DNA from: Euborellia annulipes
Taxonomy: Eukaryota; Arthropoda; Insecta; Dermaptera; Anisolabididae
Assembly (NCBI GenBank): GCA_023213315.1
Contig: JAKCPI010005252.1
Coordinates: forward strand, 1 to 64,000
Reading direction: 5' to 3'
DNA length: 64,000 nt
In this document: positions 53,263 through 63,922 of the stretch, piece after piece
Position numbering within the stretch: position 1 is the stretch's first letter
Layout of the letters: each line of letters begins with the position of its first letter
Position numbers and translations under genes: made by a program
Notes under the pieces: model-generated
Told to the model about the DNA's origin: nothing
The model's input: the letters and a program-made list of their open reading frames with translations, nothing else
Database searches by the model: none

Positions 53263-53330
53263 CAAGAGCGGACACAAGGGGGGTAAAGGGGGTAATTACC
53301 TCCCTCCGACATTAGAGAAAAATATTTTTT
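53263..53330 (-). mobile_element. hAT MITE end fragment
   Basis: CAAGAGCGGACACAAGGG and GGGTAATTACCTCCC match the left end of 46600-46863. The rest is replaced by a PLE-linked segment at 53338. Confidence 0.65.
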
Positions 53331-53337
53331 GGGGAGG

Positions 53338-53470
53338 CGAAGGCTGTCAGAACAAAGTCCAATTTCGCCAGAAAAAAATGTTCAAATACAACCTTTTCAA
53401 TTCATTTTGAATAAAATTATCTTTTTTGAATATTTTACCCCCACTTGATACTAAATACAGAGCGTTTCAT
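53338..53470 (+). mobile_element. PLE-linked segment, copy of 59005-59130
   Basis: GGCGAAGGCTGTCAGAACAA, CAACCTTTTCAATTCATTTT and GATACTAAATACAGAG are shared with the PLE end at 59005-59190. The hammerhead part is missing here. ACTAAATACAGAGCGTTTC also occurs at 59262. Confidence 0.55.
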
Positions 53471-53637
53471 ATTTTTGGGGAGGAATAGAACAGGCCGGTC
53501 CGTTGCAAGGTCTGACGACTGATGAAAATATAGAAGAGGAGAGACTGGCATACATTGCAAAGAAAAGTATCTGCCAGTCCCAGCTAGGGCAGCTCGTGGT
53601 CGCCATCCACGTATCCACAAGATGTGGACCCCTGAGC
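53471..53637 (-). mobile_element. V retroposon copy, truncated and diverged
   Basis: CAGGCCGGTCCGTTGCAAGG to GATGTGGACCCCTGAGC (plus-strand view). The AAG tail end is lost, so it has no TSD. Confidence 0.7.
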
Positions 53638-53849
53638 AAAATCTTCTTACAGAACATTATTATATTTTGAACAATAAAGTTGGAGGCGAGACGAAAATAT
53701 ATATATAAAATTTATTTTCTCATTGAGGAGGTTTGATTTGAATAGTGGATGTACGTATAAGAACTGAAAGCTTATGATGATCAAGCAGAAAGAATAGAAC
53801 CTCAGAGGGAGGATGAAGAAACGATTTTAAAATTAGGAACTTCGTACTT

Positions 53850-54172
53850 TTTTTTTTTAAATTTATTTTCGGCTGTTGGCTCTCGCCTTTCAGCCCCACA
53901 CATTATTTTTTACAATATTTTTTTTTCTACAATAATTTTTTTTATTACAATGTTATCCAAAAACACTTTTTTTTTAAAACCTGTATATAAAAATTTCCTT
54001 CAAAATACAATATTTTAAAAAATTATACAAAAACAAAACAATATTTAAAAAATTATACAAAAACAAAACAATATTTAGAAAATTATACAAAAACAAAAGA
54101 ATATTTATACAAAAACAAATGAATATTTATACAAAAGCAAAACAATATTTAAAAAATTTATACAAAAACAAC
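53850..54172 (-). mobile_element. Retroposon E with internal 30-bp tandem repeats, TSD AACTTCGTA
   Basis: AACTTCGTA at 53840-53848 and CAACTTCGTA at 54170-54178. Plus-strand view: T run, TTATTTTCGGCTGTTGG, CGCCTTTCAGCCCCACA, then about five units of AAATTATACAAAAACAAAAC (54018-54165). On the minus strand this is a poly-A-tailed short retroposon. Confidence 0.65.
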
Positions 54173-54179
54173 TTCGTAT

Positions 54180-55050
54180 TTTAGAGAAATTTTTTTTTAA
54201 TTTTTACCCATTTCTCTTAATCCTATATATCCTACAAACTACTACCCTAATTGCATGATTCACTAATTAATGCTTTATTAGTACTAGAATTTTCAAAAGC
54301 ATGCTTAATTAAGTTTTGGTGACCCTTTAATCAAACCCTCAAAAAATAAAATAGATTGTAATGCTTACGCTTTTTGCTTTTTCTCTTCCATAAAACAAAC
54401 AATATTTTATTGAAAATAAAATTACTTTTTTTTAACGTCTTTTTCGGCATATGAAGCAAATTAGATTAAAAATAATTTATACTAATAATTTGTTTGTTTT
54501 GTTACAGAATGGGTGAACAAAATGCAACGATTTCGAAAAAATGCGTTTTTTTGTCTTCTTCAAAGGTGCTTTGCTGTGTTTTAGACAAATTTTTTTTGTC
54601 TTTTGATGTGTTTTTTGGCGCGAATGTTTTGTTTGTCTGCGTGGGTGTGAAAAAAAACTAATGTGTATAATAAAAAAAAAAACCGTGAATCCCATGTGAA
54701 AAAAAAAAACGAGACAATTTTAACTCCCAAATTTTGGGCAAAAATTTTTGCTCAAAACCTACCTGTGATCTTATTATTAATTATATAAATTAAGTGACAA
54801 ATAAACTCTCGCAAAAAAAAAAAAAAAAAAAAATGAAATAAAAATGCCTTGAAATGGCCGAATTAATAAATAAATAAATAAAAAATAAGAAAAAAAAAAT
54901 TTAGAAATTATATTATTAATATAAAAAAATCCGCTTCTAAAGTATATATATATATATAAAGAATATACTCTAAGAATATAAATAAACACTCATACTCATA
55001 CTGTTGAATGTAAATATTATAAATAAATAATTTGACTGAAAGAATTAAAT
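54180..55050. other. AT-rich spacer with a SINE tail relic
   Basis: AACGTCTTTTTCGGCATATG at 54435 is a SINE-L tail on the minus strand. Otherwise A and T runs, no gene. Confidence 0.45.
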
Positions 55051-55354
55051 ATAGGCGGATTCAAAAAGTGCGCTGGTTTTGAGCATTTGTTTGTGGTTCA
55101 GTTGGCAACACTGTTTTTTATTCTTTTTTTGATATTTGGACTGCAAATTGTTATTAGTGAGCAATTCTCGGGCTTAATATACCCCAAATGAATCAACAAT
55201 ATCAATCAATATTAAAATTTGACGTCTACATTTCAAATTTGTGTTCTGTCTAGAGGCCTGCCAATGCTCATGTTAAAATATACAGCCAAAATCACAAAAA
55301 ATCGTGTTGCCAACTAAACAAGAAAAAAACGGCGCACATTTTGAATCAGACTAT
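55051..55354. mobile_element. MITE with GGATTCAAAAAGTGCGCTGG end
   Basis: Left ATAGGCGGATTCAAAAAGTG and right CACATTTTGAATCAGACTAT are imperfect inverted repeats. GTTGGCAACACTG inside is mirrored by GTGTTGCCAAC. TA is present at each border. 304 bp, non-coding. Confidence 0.75.
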
Positions 55355-56029
55355 AAATAAATTCCGAAAGAAAATCTGGGAAATTTCTTTATTTTCTTTT
55401 TTTTTGTTTTTTAAAGGGTGTTTTATAAATATGTACAGTACATTCCTCCAAGGGTGGGCAAAATTTATTTATTAATATGACATTCCAAAAATAAAAATAA
55501 TTTTTCCAGATTTTTTTTCGCTAATTTTTTCTATATACTAATTATTATTATGATCATAATCTTTTCCTAATATCCATTCAAAAATACTTGAATGTATTTG
55601 TCTAAATGGGCCAAAAAAAAAACGACAACTCGACTGGCTTTGTAAATATTTATACATAAGAGAGACGTGTGGACGTTGTTATCAAAAGAGAAGAACAAAA
55701 TGAGGAGTTTGCACTGTTTTATTATCTTTCCACATACACACATATACACACATACACAAACACACTTTATTAACTAGTCACATAATGTATTGTATATTCT
55801 ATGTTAAAAAAAATAGCGAGAGATTAAAAAAAATAATAATCTCAAAGATATAATGTACTTGGTTACACCTATTATTTTTTAATTAATTATTATTAAAAAT
55901 TATTTATTCCGTATTTATATTTATTTATTTGTAATTTGTAATCAACCCTCCTTTCCTTATAGTCATGGAATTTATTTTAATCAGGTCACCTAATAAAATA
56001 TCGATATTTAAAAGCAGAATATCAGTCAG
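55355..56029. other. AT-rich spacer
   Basis: (CA)n-like stretch at 55733-55765. No gene. Confidence 0.45.
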
Positions 56030-56395
56030 GAATGAAATCAGACAAAAATTTTAATCAATCTTTATCGAATTTTTTATTACAATTGCCGAAGTTTCAGACG
56101 CAAGTCGCGCCCTTCCTCAGGACAAACGGTGGTCAGTATAATACAGATGGGTGTGTTTTTTCTATTAACAATGTAGTATTTGATCAAATATATACAGTCA
56201 AAAATAATGCATTACACACCCATGAAATGTGATATCACATTGTTAATAGAAAAAAATACACCCATCTGTATTATACTGACCGCCGTTTGTCCTGAGGAAG
56301 GGGGCGACTTGCGGAAATAAAAAATTGGATAAAATGTTAGTCTGATTTCATTCTGGCTGCCATCCTACTCATTTTTATCAATTATGCAGTCACCA
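56030..56395. mobile_element. PLE inverted pair
   Basis: Left arm AATGAAATCAGACAAAAATT..CGTTTGTCC, right arm mirror ending GTCTGATTTCATTCTGGCTGCC. Between the cores, ATACAGATGGGTGTGTTTTT and its mirror surround about 60 bp. CTGGCTGCCATCCTACTCA then matches 48003, so this PLE family's outer flank is shared. Confidence 0.75.
56084..56126 (-). ncRNA. Hammerhead-like motif, PLE end
   Basis: Minus strand: TTTGTC, CTGAGGA, A, GGGCGCGACTTGCGTC, TGAAAC, TTC. The core is kept, but GTC at the cleavage site is TTC. The mate at 56286-56320 keeps CTGAGGA but has lost GAAACGTC. Confidence 0.5.
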
Positions 56396-57220
56396 CCTCA
56401 CTATTAAAAAAAAAATTGTTAACGTTTTGAAAGATTCTTCCGAACATCATCTTCTTTAGGATAATTTTACAAGAACTGGAGGAATTAACAGGTCGATAAT
56501 TTTATACAAGAAAATCTTAATAAAAACAAAAATAAAATTTAGTTGTTTTATTTCAGTTATCTCTGAGACTTTGAAAGCCCGCCGGTAGATTTTTCTTCAA
56601 ATTTAAAATTGAATGTCGAGTCTTATTCAGCAATCGAAACGACCATACTGAAAATTGGTGATTTGAAGAAAAGGATAAGCATAAATAATTTTCGAAATTT
56701 AATTGGTGGCTAAATAAGTAGTGATGGGGTCTAAATGGCCTCAGATGCCGTAAAAGACCTTAAATACAAAAATGTATAATGGTGGCTAAATGTTAATATT
56801 AGATCTATATCTAAGAAGGAACTGAGATACTCGGTAATAAGAGAATTTAATAAAAGAGCGCAAAACTTTCTAAAACTCCCAGATCCACTTGCTGAAATGA
56901 AGGAAGGAAGGAAGGATGTCTGATGAGAGTCATCGAGGCGAACTCAGCAGGTTCCAGACTATTCCGGAGTCTGTGTGAACATTTGCGTGAGTATAGAGTG
57001 AAATTTTCAATTTTTCTTTCTCTTTCTCAGAGGATCTGTCAGTCAATGCTGAGGCCTTGGTTATTCAGGACAGTGAGTTCAAGTTCAAGATGTCAGAAGT
57101 TCGTATAGGATGTTGATAACTTTTCGGGTTCTTTTTTCAGCATTCATCTTGAACAACATTATTCTGTTTCTGAGATGAACAATCAAGGGGGTTCTTCAGT
57201 ATTGTACTGGCCTAGCTTCC
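56396..57220. other. Mostly unique, with SINE tail at 56725-56775
   Basis: GGCCTCAGATGCCGTAAAAG is the SINE-L tail. 56920-57120 is of balanced composition with an unrecognised plus-strand frame of 61 codons, possibly an old element. Confidence 0.35.
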
Positions 57221-57221
57221 A

Positions 57222-57660
57222 TCAGATGAATTTATTTAAATTATTTGGATACCAAATTGTATAAATAAATATGCCTGGACCCCAAAATCTTCTTCTTCTG
57301 TCCTCGCCTTATTCCTGCGATGCGGGGTCGGCGGACCTCACTTTTCCCCACCAACCCTATCATGCGTTTTGCGTCCGGAAGAAATAGGACAAGCCGGCCC
57401 GTCGGACGGTCTGACGCCTGTTGAAAAGAGGAAGGAAGAGACAGACATACAAAGAACTGAAAGACCGCCTGTCCCAGCTCGGGCAGCTCGTGGTCGCCAT
57501 CCACGTACCCACAAGACGTGGGCCCCTGAGCGACCTGGACCCCAAAATATATAAGTTAATTAATAGGCCTATTAAGTATCGTTTAAAGCAGAACCCAAAT
57601 GATCTAGCTGGCCACTTTGGAAATGCATCATAACTCTGCTTAGGCCATATATACTTTAAA
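57222..57660 (+). repeat. SINE-1 relic split by a V retroposon
   Basis: ATGAATTTATTTAAATTATTTGG-type body and GCCTGGACCCCAAAAT precede the insertion. ATATATAAGTTAATTAATAG and GGCCATATATAC follow. AAGTATCGTTTAAAG recurs mirrored at 57655, and a minus-strand SINE body follows to about 57770. Confidence 0.55.
57289..57533 (-). mobile_element. V retroposon copy, 15-bp TSD
   Basis: CCTGGACCCCAAAAT, exact, at 57274-57288 and 57534-57548. Complete from CTCAGGGGCCCACGTCTTG to ACAGAAGAAGAAGA on the minus strand. Confidence 0.95.
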
Positions 57661-57779
57661 CGATACTTAACATGTAAAAATAAATTTCGTATCCAAATGA
57701 TTTAAATAAATATTCATCTGGCTGTCTGTGGTCCGAGAACCCTCTCCACTTGACTTTTAGATTGTCAATATTGGCATTT

Positions 57780-58260
57780 GTCAAAATCTCTCGACATGAG
57801 GGGGGAGGGGAGGAAGGGGGAAATAATTTTAAGAGTTTTGTGTAATATTTATCAGTCAAAATATTAAAATGAACATTTCATGGGTCTAACTCTTATATTT
57901 TTTGAGATAGGCCTAATTTCGTGAAGCTCCGCACAGAATGAGGATGTATGAGGGTACCGCTGCGATTTTCATAACGAAATTATATTTATTACTAATAATG
58001 TGTTTTTTAATTATAAATTTTCTATCTTGATAAATAGAAAAAAAAAGTGTGGTAGACCTAGATAAATTTAAAATAAAAATAATCGTATTATATTACCCAA
58101 TTTGTTTGTTCAGATATCTTATTTCATTCATTAACATTAACGATAAACGTTAAAACGTTAACTGCGCGTGTTTACAAACAAAACTCGATCTCCCTTCTAT
58201 TCTTTTTTGTTTGTTTTTTTAAGCGTCAAAATTGGATGGAAATATAGATTGGTTTTTAAA
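57780..58260. other. Spacer, no gene seen
   Basis: No feature beyond short AT-rich frames. Confidence 0.4.
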
Positions 58261-58261
58261 G

Positions 58262-58296
58262 ACTTGAAGAAGATTAATCACCGAAACATCGCCTGA
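58262..58296 (+). ncRNA. Hammerhead-like motif, degenerate
   Basis: TTGAAGA, AGATTAATCACC, GAAACATCGC. First core base and cleavage triplet altered. Marks a PLE end. Confidence 0.35.
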
Positions 58297-58905
58297 CTCT
58301 CTCCATCTAAGGCTTTAATTCTTATAATTATTAATAATAATAATAATTAATAACGCAAATATTAGATAGACTAGCTCCTCTTGTCAAAAAGTAAAAAGTT
58401 ACTAAGCAAGATTCATTAGATGGAGAGGGGGAGTGTTTAAGCTTCTTATTGTAATAGATAATAAACATTCGACGTGGTATCATATTTATTTATTAAACAA
58501 CAAGCTAAGAAGGAATTAATTTCATGATAAATTGCAAGGGGAAAAATAATGACGTCATATTTTTGCTGGAAGATAGGCAACCCAATTGACCGATTCGGTA
58601 ACGGATTAATTCATCCAAATTTTTGAAATTCTCATGGAAACCGAACTCCCACACTTGAATTCCAAGGACGAAACGAAAAAATGCCCTTTTTCTCGGACAA
58701 AGGACACACACAGAGAGGGGTTGACCTATTATTCCTTTTTGCAAACAAACAAAATGTTTTACTTTTCTTTCTTACCTTCTCATAGTCATCTTCTTTTCAA
58801 GGTTAAAGAATTTCGCTTGCCCGATGATTCATTTTTTTTTTCTTTATAAATGCTGCTTCATCTTTTTTCGAATTATTTTAAATTTAATCATGAATAATGT
58901 GGCTG
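58297..58905. other. Unique stretch with a CRE palindrome
   Basis: AATAATGACGTCATATTTT at 58545 holds a perfect CRE. The frame at 58634-58849 (71 codons) is of more balanced composition and not recognised. Could be non-repetitive host DNA. Confidence 0.35.
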
Positions 58906-58923
58906 TTTTGAATTTAATTTAAT

Positions 58924-58963
58924 TGGACGTTTCGGACGCCAACCGCGCACTTTTTCAGGACAA
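58924..58963 (-). ncRNA. Hammerhead-like motif, G8 changed
   Basis: Minus strand: TTGTC, CTGAAAA, AGTGCGCGGTTGGCGTCC, GAAAC, GTC. The second half is intact, but the catalytic G of CUGANGA is A, so inactive. TGGCTGTTTTG at 58901 is the PLE terminus. Confidence 0.45.
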
Positions 58964-59004
58964 TTAGTAAACAGACATACAGGTGGATGAATTTTCATTT
59001 TATG

Positions 59005-59190
59005 TATTAGGCGAAGGCTGTCAGGACGAAATCCAGTTTTGCCAGGAAAAAATATTCAAAGTCAAACACAACCTTTTCAATTTATTTTGAATAAAATTCT
59101 CTTTTTTGAATATTTTGATACTAAAGACAGAGCCTTAATGCTCTGAGGATGGCCCTAAACAGGACCGAAAAGTCAGCACTGAGGGTATAA
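59005..59190 (+). mobile_element. PLE end with flanking segment
   Basis: GGCGAAGGCTGTCAGGACGA..CAACCTTTTCAATTTATTTT leads into the hammerhead at 59138-59180. The first part is also found at 53338. Confidence 0.55.
59138..59180 (+). ncRNA. Hammerhead-like ribozyme, one change in stem III
   Basis: ATGCT, CTGAGGA, T, GGCCC..GGACC (stem II with one mismatch), GAAAA, GTC, AGCA. Stem I TGCT/AGCA is 4 bp. GAAAAGTC instead of GAAACGTC weakens stem III. Confidence 0.5.
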
Positions 59191-59365
59191 TAAAATAAAA
59201 TATAATTGCAATTGGAAGATTTTAATAATTAGCTGCTTTCTCTTTTAATTCTTCTTCCACTAAATACAGAGCGTTTCATATTTTACAACTCATATTGAAA
59301 TTTAAAAAAAAAATTCATGAGATAAATAAATTTTTGGCAATATAATGATATGGAGGAAGACCGTC

Positions 59366-59822
59366 CAACTTTCTCTTACCTATATATGGACCCTGTTACG
59401 CATTAGTGTGTCAAGCGCCAGCTACCGAGTTTTGAGAAAATTAACATTAAGGTTTTTGTGCTCATTGGAATATATATTTTTTTTTTGTAATTTTTGCAAG
59501 AACACTTTAAAAAATATGAAATGTTGCTAGGAACATAAATATAAATATTTGCATACTTATTAATTATAGCATTTGAAACAAATATTCTGTGATTAACTAA
59601 ATTTTGAAAATTTTTTTTTTGGCGCTTGACAGCACTAATGCATAACAGGGTCCATATGACAGACAGATCATGTTGCGAAAACAACTTTTTTGGAATCAGG
59701 GATTCAAAACGTGTATATCCATCAAAATCTCGACATCGAATTTTTAACATGAATCCAATACTTTCCTCTCTCTCTCCCCATAATATATATATTACATATA
59801 TAAATAGGTAAGAGAAAGTAAA
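59366..59822 (-). mobile_element. Family A ends with MITE between them
   Basis: CAACTTTCTCTTACCTATAT, MITE 59386-59655, then GACAGACAGATCATGTTGCG to GGTAAGAGAAAGT. The body between is deleted. Confidence 0.65.
59386..59655. mobile_element. MITE with ATGGACCCTGTTACGCATTA end
   Basis: Left ATGGACCCTGTTACGCATTA and right TAATGCATAACAGGGTCCAT, then CAAGCGCCA/TGGCGCTTG inside. It sits in TATA-rich family A hairpin DNA. 270 bp. First bases ATGGACC are the same as the MITE at 35629, so possibly one superfamily. Confidence 0.85.
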
Positions 59823-60070
59823 AATTGTAATATTAATAATTATAATCTGTAGTGCCTTTGCAATCTGCTGGATGATACCGATCACAAAAGAAATGAAAAC
59901 ATTAGAAATGCTATTACAAAATTTGTAATTGTAATTTGTAATTTGTTGCATATTTAATATGCTTCTTCAAAACGGTAAAGACATGCTGGCAAATTTTTAA
60001 CATATTTTTTTAGACGAACCTTTGATAAGCGCATTCTCTCGCTTTAACAAAATTTATTTTTCATTATGTA

Positions 60071-60334
60071 CAGTAAGCGCCACAATTAAGTCCCCACTTG
60101 GGAGATATAGCCTTGAGTATATGGTAAATATGAAATAATTTTAATGACCGAAAAGGTAAAAAAAATGATTTTATTTTACCATTTCAGTCATTTTCACTAT
60201 ATATCATTTACTCAAGGCTCTATCTCCCAGGTCAAATAAAATCTGGTACAGATTCGGTTATTGAAATTATTTCATATTTTCCATATACTCAAGGCTCTAT
60301 CTACCAGGTGGGGACTCAATTGTGGCGCTCACTG
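60071..60334. mobile_element. Tc1/mariner-type MITE, TA target
   Basis: CAGTAAGCGCCACAATTAAG and its mirror ATTGTGGCGCTCACTG, flanked by TA. GTCCCCACTTGGGAGATATA and CTCAAGGCTCTATCT repeats lie in both halves, three times in all. 264 bp. Confidence 0.85.
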
Positions 60335-60336
60335 TA

Positions 60337-61500
60337 CTAAACATATAAATTTTTCTTCCACATCTGTGAGGGGAAGGCCATACACTCCCCTTGTTAAAAA
60401 GTCTGTATTTGACTACTTATTAGAACTGGATCTCGGCAGCCTGCTACTTGTCTTTTGTTAAAAAAAAGAAAAATATTTTATTTGGACCCAGAGAATCTTC
60501 TCCGTTTAGCATTCTCACTATTTTCTCTTGCTGATATAATCTCTAAAAATTACTAAATTAACCATGTCCAAAAATAGCCAATAGAAAGAGAAAAATGCTT
60601 CATTCCCATAATTTTTTCTCGTTCACTCCTGTCAATATTCTTTTTCCAGTTAAATATTCTGGAGGGTTATTATTATTAATAGCAGTTCTCAAAGGAACTT
60701 GAAGGCCCTCATATTTTGATATATCTGCCCGATTAGGTTACATCAAACTCATCAATAAAATAATCGAGCAACATGAAATCACTTAATTGATGTCCTAAAA
60801 TCACGCATCGCGTTAAGTGTTTGTTTGTTCCCCTTTTTCTTCTTCCCTTTTTTTTTTTCATTAATCTCCTCTTCTTTGGCTGCCATTGAGTATCCTCTCC
60901 ATTCTGATTGACAACGATGATTAGCCTCTCTGTGAGTGTGAGTGGGTTCGAGCCCCGGGGCTCTCCGGATTCCTCTCTCACAAAAACTACACACACTCTC
61001 TCTGTTTGTTTTGTACGCCAAGAAAGAAACAAGATCTCTGTAATTATAGGCTGAGAGGAGCAGCCAGCCAGCTACAGGGTGTTCAATTTGTTAACGCACC
61101 GCCGGACCAAATCCAATCAGGCCAAAAACTCAATTACATCCATTTAGAAGAGAAAACCAAGCAAGGATAAAAATTTATAATAAATTAAATTAAGTTGAAA
61201 AAAAAGACTTTTGTTCCGAGTAATATACTATTATTAAATAGTTTCCTATAAAAAAAATTTCATTGATTTGGCAAACACACACACACATGCGTCTAATCAT
61301 TTCTGTTTCGTGCCTCAAGGCAAGTCCATAAATTTGAATTAGGCTAATATATTTCATAGGCGCATATAATCTAAATTTGAGATCATCTTTATATTTTTCT
61401 TCCTTCTCGATAAACATTTTGCTTCCATCGTCTTTCTTTTTACATTTTTCAATCATTTGAAATATAAAAAATAAAAACAATTGCTTCAAAATATTTTCGC
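60337..61500. other. Longest repeat-poor stretch on the right side
   Basis: 60915-60995 holds GTGGGTTCGAGCCCCGGGGC, B-box-like, and a CT-rich tract. 61040-61130 is of balanced composition (GGAGCAGCCAGCCAGC, CGCACCGCCGGACC). The frames are unrecognised and no donor/acceptor pair is convincing. Confidence 0.35.
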
Positions 61501-61502
61501 TT

Positions 61503-62545
61503 TTTACTTTCTCTTACCTATATATATACCATCAAGAGAAAAGATATTGGACAATATGGCGGCTACCTGGCATTTGAGCCTTATGGAAGGTAGCCGCCAT
61601 ATTGTCCAATATCTTTTCTCTTGATGGTATATATAGAGAAAGTATTGGTTTCATGTCAAAAAATCGATGTCGAGATTTTGATGGATATACACGTTTTGAG
61701 GTCCCCTGAGAACAAAAAGTGGTCTGTCTCAGAAAAAATATCTAAAGAACTAGAAGAGCTAGAAGTGTGAAATTTTATATTTAAGTTAGACACTCCCCTG
61801 TCACGTGACACGAAGCCTTTGAACAAAATAGACCAAAAAGTACTAGTACTTTACTGATGTTCTTTTTCACTTTTTTTCGATTTTATTTTTTTTTCGATTT
61901 TCTCAAAATTCTCTCCAACGATTTTTGTTAAAATTCATAAATCAATTATTTTTTTTAGATGCGCTTTAAAATGTATATTCTCATTTTGCCATTGAAATCT
62001 TTTGAAGCACACTTTACTCTTGTACTTCATGGTCTGTCTGCCTGTGTGTGTGAACAAAATATCTCAAGAACAAAAAGAGATAGGAGGTTGAAATTTTATA
62101 TTTAAGTTAGAAACCTCCTTGGGACGTGACACGAAGCTTTTGAACAAAATCGGTCAAAAAGTACTAGTACTTTAATGGTGTACTTTTTCAATTTTTTTCG
62201 ATTTTCTCAAAATTCTCTCCAAAGATTTTGGTTAAAATTCAAAAATCAATTATTTTTTAGATGATTTTTCAAACGTATATTTTCATTTTGCCATTGATAT
62301 CTTTTAAAGCACACTTTACTCTTGTACTTCATAGATAAATAAGTTAGGAGAAATGGTTGCCATGTTAACAAAATATAAATATTTTCCCATGTTTAAAATT
62401 TGACATCTTGAATTCTAATATATCGGTGGAAACTAGATTTATGTCGACACAAAAAATCTGGTGTAACAAGCACAGAACACAACTTTAATTTACCTAAGTT
62501 AAAAGAAAGTTGTGTATGCTGAACGAGATCACACCAGAATTTTAT
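61503..62545 (+). mobile_element. Family A copy with partial internal duplication
   Basis: Left hairpin interrupted by the hairpin element 61528-61628. The body from CAAAATATCTAAAGAAC to CTTTACTCTTGTACTTCAT is then repeated (62040-62330) with divergence. Right hairpin AATCTGGTGTAACAAGC..GATCACACCAGAATTT is worn. Confidence 0.75.
61528..61628. repeat. Perfect 41-bp hairpin, 19-base loop
   Basis: ACCATCAAGAGAAAAGATAT..GGCGGCTACCT (61528-61568) is the exact reverse complement of 61588-61628, with no mismatch. It lies in the TATATA part of the family A terminal hairpin. It could be a small TA-target MITE, and a transcript would be an ideal Dicer-type substrate. Confidence 0.9.
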
Positions 62546-63684
62546 TATTGTGTTAGAATTTTTGTTTTAATCAATAAATAAGCAAAAACATCCATCCATT
62601 GTTTATTTTTTGCTCTTTTAATTGATTGAATCAAATCGCCGTTTAATTGTTATTAATAATGAAAACCGACGCCGATGTTCTTAAGAAAACGTTAATTTAC
62701 TTTTTGTGTTAAACAGAGTGTTTGTCCTCAAATAAACGATCTCGTATTCTCGTCAAGTGCGTAATTGAATGATTAAATTTTAAAGAAAGAGAATTTCGTC
62801 CTCCACTGGCTACCAAGATCATTGCCAAGGCCTTGAATACTTTATAGATAATAAAAAAGTAATTTTAAACGAAGATAGATTTCTTTAATCGCTGTTGATT
62901 GTTGAATTTCTTGGTAAGGCTACAGGAAGAAATAAAAATAATTTTATTTCTTCTTATCTTCAACGTTTCGGGACGCTTCAGAAAGCTGTTAAATTTTAGC
63001 TCTCACTGTAGTACGTAGTACTAAGGGAGAGAGATTCCGGTGTCTGTCCGTATTCATAAAAATTACGTCCTGAACTAAAGGTCGTAAAAAAATAATAAAT
63101 AATTACGTATTCAGCATAAAAAACTGGTTAAGGGAAAAATACGTTTTGGTCCCTAGAACTTCCGGTTTTTTAAAAAATGTTCCCTACCGCAATTTTTTCC
63201 ATTTGTTCACATTTTATTTCCATTTGTTTACATTTTAATTTTGTGTTTACATTCATCAGAATGTAAACAAATGAGGCCATTTTTTTCTTAAATATGGAGA
63301 AATAACCTCTTTTTGACAGTTGTATATTTTGACGCGCCACGAGTTACGTCATTATCATAAACATCTATCAGGTCACGAGACTTTTTTACGATTATAGGGT
63401 CATGTGACACATCGATTCACATCTATTTTTCAAAAATGTTTATTTAGTATTAAAATGTTTAATAAGACGGGCCCCTTAATCTTCCTTTAGAGAAAATTAA
63501 AAAGAGACGCGTCGGACAAAATTTAAGAAATATGCCTGACTATAAAAAAAGGTTGCCGACCCTTAGTCCCTACTTTACACAAAACAATGATGAATTTATT
63601 TTATTTAAAATTTATTAAATTAAAACAAGTAACCGTTGGCTCTAAATGTAACATTATGATTTAATTAACCTCTTAACATGTCCT
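62546..63684. other. Mostly unique, with PLE relic and possible hAT end
   Basis: 62958-62984 (minus) is CTGAAGCGTCCCGAAACGTTG, a hammerhead core with stem II deleted. CCATTTGTTYACATTTTA repeats at 63200-63235. GGTTGCCGACCCTTAG near 63550 resembles a hAT terminus without a mate. No gene. Confidence 0.4.
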
Positions 63685-63922
63685 CAGGGGCGTATATAAG
63701 GTGGGGGCCGAGGGCCCCCCGAAATTTCCCAAACCCATATACATATATAGGAATATACAGACATCAGTGCAACAAATTTTTCCTTTGATTCCGCAAAAGA
63801 AAAAATGTTCTGCAAAAAATTTCGTGTGAAAAAAAATTTAGTTTCTTAAAAAAAAAAATTTTCCGCAGAAAAATTTTTTGAGTTCAGCCCCCCCCCTCCC
63901 CCCGAAAAAAATTTCTATATAC
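63685..63922 (+). mobile_element. hAT MITE, right end missing
   Basis: CAGGGGCGTATATAAGG to AATTTCTATATAC, matching 10204-10457. The terminal GCCCCCTG is lost and family A sequence follows directly, so a deletion joined them. Confidence 0.8.

Noticed and set aside
59403..59951. Open frame of 182 codons on the minus strand
   Set aside because: It runs through a MITE and family A sequence and is rich in I, K, N, Y and F. No conserved domain.
61084..61110. CAGGGTGTTCAATTTGTTAA resembling a Tc1 terminus
   Set aside because: No inverted partner within a plausible distance and no TA duplication seen.
63540..63572. GGTTGCCGACCCTTAG resembling a hAT terminus
   Set aside because: Single end only. 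No mate or 8-bp duplication could be found in the window.
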